Shown: positions 6,091-9,291 of the stretch, one piece after another
How positions within the stretch are numbered: the first letter of the stretch is position 1
Layout of the letters: every line of letters starts with the position of its first letter
Assembly: GCA_945875065.1 (NCBI GenBank)
Contig: CAMCJC010000080.1
Location: 1 to 9,291 of the forward strand
From: an uncultured Propionibacteriaceae bacterium
GTDB taxonomy: Bacteria > Actinomycetota > Actinomycetes > Propionibacteriales > Propionibacteriaceae
Direction of reading: 5' to 3'
Length of the DNA stretch: 9,291 bases
Notes under the pieces: model-generated
Seen by the model: only the letters and a program-made list of their open reading frames with translations
Databases searched by the model: none
Told to the model about the DNA's origin: nothing
Position numbers and translations under genes: made by a program

Positions 6091-6342
6091 ATGTGCGATC
6101 CTGGGCCCGTGGAACCTCAGCGCACCTGCATAGGCTGCCGGAACCGCGACGACCAATCGGCCCTGGTGCGGATCGTGCGCGTTGGGAATGAACTCATCGA
6201 CGGCACCAAGCCCCGAAGCCCGGGGCGGGGCGCGTATGTCCATCCTGGCTGCGTCGAGCTCGCCACGAAGCGACAGGCGTGGCGTCGCGTCTTCGGGGCG
6301 GGCGTCACGCTCAGTGTCGAAGCAGCGTCGGCTGCGGAATAG
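6091..6342 (+). CDS. ylxR: YlxR family RNA-binding/nucleoid-associated protein
   Basis: The product is 83 residues from the ATG at 6091. It has the YlxR signature RTCIGCRNRDDQSALVRIVR (11-30), with the cysteine pair Cys13 and Cys16, and PRSPGRGAYVHPGCVELA (41-58) containing the GRGAYVH block and Cys54. YlxR proteins are small alpha/beta proteins encoded between nusA and infB; members are reported to bind nucleic acid and, in some bacteria, to affect transcription or RNase P. The open frame runs much further upstream (to 5707), but that part is antisense to the secreted-protein gene. GTG 6109 is an alternative start, just before EPQRTCIGC; neither start has a strong ribosome-binding site. The usual contact with nusA is broken by the opposing gene, so ylxR needs its own promoter or read-through; I see no clear promoter. 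Confidence 0.88.
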   Translation: MCDPGPVEPQRTCIGCRNRDDQSALVRIVRVGNELIDGTKPRSPGRGAYVHPGCVELATKRQAWRRVFGAGVTLSVEAASAAE

Positions 6343-6363
6343 CCAGCCGCCGGTTTGGCTTTT
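6341..6363 (+). terminator. possible intrinsic terminator or attenuator after ylxR
   Basis: AGCCAGCC pairs with GGTTTGGCT (one bulged T, one G-T pair) around a 3-base loop, followed by TTTT at 6360-6363. The ylxR stop codon is inside the 5' arm. The U run is short, so strength is uncertain. Confidence 0.4.
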
Positions 6364-6379
6364 GCGCGCGAGTGGGCGG

Positions 6380-6385
6380 TAGAAT
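6380..6385 (+). promoter_or_regulatory. candidate -10 element for infB
   Basis: TAGAAT fits the actinobacterial -10 pattern and is the same hexamer as upstream of rimP. A weak -35-like TTGGCT lies 19 bases upstream (6355-6360), overlapping the possible terminator arm. It would give an infB leader of about 160 bases. Confidence 0.45.
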
Positions 6386-6391
6386 CCCCGA

Positions 6392-6552
6392 CGGCCCTCG
6401 TCCAACTCCGAGCGGCCAATCCAGTGCGCAACCGCGCTCGGAAGAAAGTGAGTTAACGCTCATGACTACTCGATGAAGTCCATGAGATGACCCAGCCAAC
6501 CAGCTAGTGGGCCCCTCAGACGCGCGTCGGCGGGCCCTGACAAAGGAGACAA
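6392..6552 (+). promoter_or_regulatory. structured 5' leader of infB with three hairpins
   Basis: This stretch has no convincing gene but holds three inverted repeats: TCCGAGC/GCTCGGA (6407-6413 with 6436-6442); CTCATGACT/AGTcCATGAG with one bulged C (6459-6467 with 6477-6486, 9-base loop); and GGGCCC/GGGCCC (6509-6514 with 6532-6537), the last enclosing the palindrome GACGCGCGTC (6519-6528). The second hairpin contains two overlapping mini-frames, ATG 6462-TGA 6476 (MTTR) and ATG 6473-TGA 6490 (MKSMR). The ribosome-binding site AAAGGAG (6542-6548) is just after the third hairpin. The start at 6392 is inferred from the -10. I match this to no known riboswitch or leader family. Confidence 0.4.
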
Positions 6553-9291
6553 GTGGCCAAGCCCCGCGTCCACGAGATCGCGAAAGAGATCGGGATCACC
6601 AGCAAGGAGCTTCTCAGCAAGCTCAAAGAGATGGGCGAGTTTGTAAGCAGTCCGTCATCGACCCTTGAAGCCCCGGTGGTGCGCAAGGTCCGCGAGGCCT
6701 TCGCACCAGCCAACGAGGCCCCCGCCAAGGCACCGAAGATGCCGACCCCGGCCAAGGCACCCGCGGCCCCGAAGCCCGCGGCCAAAGCCCCGAAGCCAGC
6801 GGCACCCAAGCCTGCCGCGCCGCAGCCGCCGGCTCCGCAGGCGGAGAGCCCGGCCCCGGCGGCGCCCGCTCCGGCGCCCAAACCTGCCGCGCCCCGACCC
6901 GCGCCGCGCGCGCCCAAGCCGGCCGCACCCACCCCGGCCCCGGCACCACGTCCGGCTGCCCCGAAGCCTGGGGCCCCCCGGCCGGGCGAATCCGGTCCGC
7001 GTCCCGGCCCACGCCCCGGTGCCCCGGCACCCAAGCCGGCGGGCCGTAGGCCCGGCGCGCCGCGTCCCGGTAACAACCCGTTCGCGGCTTCCCAAGGTAT
7101 GGGTGTCGGCCGCCCTGGGGCGCAGCGCCGCTCCGAGGGCACGCCGCGTACGGGGGATCAGCAGCAGCGGATGCCGCGCCCCGGCGGTACTGGCGGTTTG
7201 CCTCGCCCCAACCCGGCGATGAGGCCCAAGACGCAAAACTCGAATCTCGGCCAAGCGGCCGTGCGCGGCTCCGGCCGTCCCGGTCCAGGACGTGGTCGCC
7301 CGTCCGGGACCGGCCGTCCCGGCGGCTTCGGCGGCCCCGCGGTAGGCGGCGGCCCTGGTGCCGGTGTCGGCCGTGGTGGTGGCGGCGGTCGCGGCCGTGG
7401 CGGCTCGACGCAGGGCGCCTTTGGGCGCGGCGGTGCCGGCGGTCGTCGTGGCCGCAAGTCGAAGAAGCAGCGTCGTCAAGAGTTCGACCAGATGGAGGCC
7501 CCGTCGGCCGGCGGCGTGCGTGTCCGCAAGGGTGATGGCCAGACCGTGCGCTTGCGCCGCGGCGCGTCGCTGACGGATCTGGCCGAGAAGATCGGCGTCG
7601 AGCCGGCGTCGCTCGTCCAGGTGTTGTTCCACCTCGGCGAGATGGTCACGGCCACCCAATCCGTAGCGGATGACACGCTGGAGATCCTCGGTGCCGAGCT
7701 CGACTACAACATTGAGGTCGTCTCGCCCGAGGACGAGGACCGCGAGCTGCTCGAGTCCTTCGACCTGGAGTTCGGCGAGAACATCGGCAGCGAAGAAGAT
7801 CTCGAGGCCCGCCCGTCGGTCGTCACGGTCATGGGCCACGTCGATCACGGCAAGACGAAGCTGCTCGACGCGCTCCGCCACACCAACGTGGTGGCCGGCG
7901 AGGCCGGCGGCATCACCCAGGCCATCGGCGCCTACCAGGTCGAGACCGAGGTCGACGGCGTCGAGCGCGCTATCACCTTCATCGACACCCCGGGTCACGA
8001 GGCATTCACTGCCATGCGAGCCCGCGGCGCGAAGTCCACCGATATCGCGGTGCTCGTGGTAGCGGCCGACGACGGCGTGATGCCCCAGACGATCGAGGCC
8101 CTGAACCACGCGAAGGCCGCCGACGTGCCCGTAGTCGTAGCGGTCAACAAGATCGACAAGCCATCGGCGGACCCGGTTAGGGTGCGCGGTCAGCTCTCTG
8201 AGTTTGGCCTGGTCCCCGAGGAGTACGGCGGCGACACCCAGTTCGTCGACGTTTCCGCAGTCACCAAGCAAGGTCTGGATGACCTGTTGGAGGCGATCGT
8301 ATTGACCGCCGACGCGGCGCTGGATTTGCGGGCCAACCCCGACATGCCTGCCCAGGGCGTGGCGATCGAGGCGCACCTCGACAAAGGCCGGGGCCCCGTC
8401 GCGACCGTACTGGTGCATCGCGGCACACTCCGCATCGGCGACTCGATCGTCGCCGGCTCGGCTCATGGTCGCGTCCGCGCCTTGATCGACGATCAAGGTA
8501 AAAACGTCACCGAGGCTCCGCCCTCGATGCCCGTGCAGGTGCTCGGCCTGACCTCGGTCCCCGGCGCCGGTGACAACTTCTTGGTCGTCGAGGACGACCG
8601 TAAGGCGCGTCAGATCGCCGACAAGCGCGAGGCCCGCATGCGTGCGGCCCAGCAGGCCAAGTCCAGCCGCCGCAAGACCCTCGATCAGCTGTTCGATGAG
8701 CTGCAAAAGGGCGAGGCGCAGGAACTGCTCCTCATCCTGAAGGGCGATGGAGCCGGCTCCGTCGAGGCCCTGGAGGACGCACTGTCGCAGATCGATGTCG
8801 GCGACGAGGTGTCGCTGCGGGTCATCGACCGCGGCGTCGGCGCCATCACGGAGACGAACGTGTCGCTGGCTGCGGCGTCGAAGGCGGTCATTATCGGTTT
8901 CAACGTCCGGGCCACCGCCCACGCGGCGGCGCTCGCGGATCGCGAGAACGTCGACATCCGCTACTACTCGGTGATCTACGCCGCCATCGACGAGATCGAG
9001 GCCGCCCTCAAGGGCATGCTCAAGCCGATCTACGCGGAGGAGATCCGGGGCCAGGCGGAGATCCGCGAGATCTTCCGCTCGTCGAAGTTCGGCAACATCG
9101 CGGGCTGCATGATCCTGAACGGCTCCATCAAGCGGAATCAGAAGGCACGCCTGCTGCGCGACGGCGTAGTCGTGGCGGAGACCTCCATCGCGTCGCTCAG
9201 ACGCGAGAAGGACGACGTCACCGAGGTTCGCGAGGGCTACGAGTGCGGCATGACCCTAGGGGGTTACGGCGACATCCGCATCGGCGATGTC
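6553..9291 (+). CDS. infB: translation initiation factor IF-2 (3' end outside window)
   Basis: IF2 is the GTPase that brings initiator tRNA to the 30S subunit and promotes 50S joining. The GTG at 6553 is preceded by AAAGGAG four bases upstream; 913 codons are present and the frame is open to the edge, with probably only about 15-25 residues missing. Order: IF2_N helical domain (1-50, AKPRVHEIAKEIGITSKELL onward); Pro/Ala/Lys-rich then Gly/Arg-rich linker (about 56-305); basic RKSKKQRRQEF; second IF2_N domain (about 316-375); G domain with G1 GHVDHGKT (428-435), G3 DTPGH (478-482), G4 NKID (532-535) and G5 SAV (568-570); then domains II, III and the start of C2 (initiator-tRNA binding). All GTPase motifs are intact. 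The 755-codon frame on the opposite strand is a shadow of this high-GC gene. Confidence 0.97.
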   Translation, partial: MAKPRVHEIAKEIGITSKELLSKLKEMGEFVSSPSSTLEAPVVRKVREAFAPANEAPAKAPKMPTPAKAPAAPKPAAKAPKPAAPKPAAPQPPAPQAESPAPAAPAPAPKPAAPRPAPRAPKPAAPTPAPAPRPAAPKPGAPRPGESGPRPGPRPGAPAPKPAGRRPGAPRPGNNPFAASQGMGVGRPGAQRRSEGTPRTGDQQQRMPRPGGTGGLPRPNPAMRPKTQNSNLGQAAVRGSGRPGPGRGRPSGTGRPGGFGGPAVGGGPGAGVGRGGGGGRGRGGSTQGAFGRGGAGGRRGRKSKKQRRQEFDQMEAPSAGGVRVRKGDGQTVRLRRGASLTDLAEKIGVEPASLVQVLFHLGEMVTATQSVADDTLEILGAELDYNIEVVSPEDEDRELLESFDLEFGENIGSEEDLEARPSVVTVMGHVDHGKTKLLDALRHTNVVAGEAGGITQAIGAYQVETEVDGVERAITFIDTPGHEAFTAMRARGAKSTDIAVLVVAADDGVMPQTIEALNHAKAADVPVVVAVNKIDKPSADPVRVRGQLSEFGLVPEEYGGDTQFVDVSAVTKQGLDDLLEAIVLTADAALDLRANPDMPAQGVAIEAHLDKGRGPVATVLVHRGTLRIGDSIVAGSAHGRVRALIDDQGKNVTEAPPSMPVQVLGLTSVPGAGDNFLVVEDDRKARQIADKREARMRAAQQAKSSRRKTLDQLFDELQKGEAQELLLILKGDGAGSVEALEDALSQIDVGDEVSLRVIDRGVGAITETNVSLAAASKAVIIGFNVRATAHAAALADRENVDIRYYSVIYAAIDEIEAALKGMLKPIYAEEIRGQAEIREIFRSSKFGNIAGCMILNGSIKRNQKARLLRDGVVVAETSIASLRREKDDVTEVREGYECGMTLGGYGDIRIGDV
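6718..7455 (+). repeat. low-complexity coding repeat in infB (Pro/Ala/Lys then Gly/Arg rich)
   Basis: Codons about 56-170 encode imperfect APKPAA-like units, and codons about 210-301 encode Gly/Arg-rich stretches such as GRGGGGGRGRGGS. The DNA is very GC-rich and internally repetitive. This is the disordered linker typical of actinobacterial IF2; its length varies between species, and slippage or assembly errors are most likely here. Confidence 0.8.

Noticed and set aside
5992..6405. Long N-terminal extension of the secreted-protein frame
   Set aside because: It overlaps ylxR on the opposite strand, and the signal peptide starts at MKKL near 5991.
6343..6552. Possible tRNA or known small RNA in the ylxR-infB spacer
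   Set aside because: The stems do not form a cloverleaf, there is no T-loop or anticodon arm, and no known RNA family was recognised; kept only as a structured leader.
6718..7060. Tandem-repeat tract as a mobile element or CRISPR-like repeat
   Set aside because: The repetition is codon-level Pro/Ala/Lys repetition in the IF2 linker, with no spacers and no regular DNA repeat unit.
6655..8922. 755-codon open frame on the minus strand opposite infB
   Set aside because: The plus frame encodes an unmistakable IF2 with all GTPase motifs. The minus frame is rich in Arg, Ala and Gly, has no recognisable domain and is a mirror of high-GC codon use.

Overview
The window comes from a high-GC actinobacterium. 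A bacterial-microcompartment (metabolosome) aldehyde pathway would fit a Propionibacteriaceae-like host, but the genus cannot be fixed from the sequence. The main evidence is a core actinobacterial cluster: a DUF4439-like lipoprotein, rimP, nusA, ylxR and infB with a long Pro/Ala and Gly/Arg-rich N-terminal region. GTG starts and overlapping stop/start codons also fit.

Layout: (1) Positions 1-2970 (+) hold the tail of a metabolosome operon: the 3' part of a two-domain PduO-type cobalamin adenosyltransferase, a PduP-type CoA-acylating aldehyde dehydrogenase with a putative encapsulation helix, and a malate dehydrogenase. The genes are joined by ATGA and GTGA overlaps and are probably translationally coupled. 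(2) At 2967-3845 (-) lies a Tat-type lipoprotein of the ferritin-like DUF4439 kind, tail-to-tail with the malate dehydrogenase; the two stop codons share one CTAG. (3) At 3919-5387 (+) are rimP and nusA, followed by a strong hairpin. (4) At 5443-5991 (-) a small secreted helical-repeat protein is inserted between nusA and ylxR, which are usually adjacent. (5) At 6091-6342 (+) is ylxR, then a possible terminator, a promoter-like -10, and a 210-base spacer with three predicted hairpins. (6) From 6553 infB (IF2) runs off the right edge.

How it works together (partly inference): PduO would make adenosylcobalamin for a diol/glycerol-type dehydratase expected upstream. PduP would convert the resulting aldehyde to acyl-CoA, making NADH. 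The coupled malate dehydrogenase could reoxidise that NADH by reducing oxaloacetate, a job the alcohol dehydrogenase PduQ does in classical Pdu systems. The right half is housekeeping: 30S maturation (RimP), elongation/termination control (NusA), an RNA-binding YlxR protein and translation initiation (IF2). The most noteworthy points are the PduP-malate dehydrogenase pairing, the break between nusA and ylxR by an opposing secreted-protein gene, and the structured leader of infB. I see no RNA gene, CRISPR array or insertion sequence.
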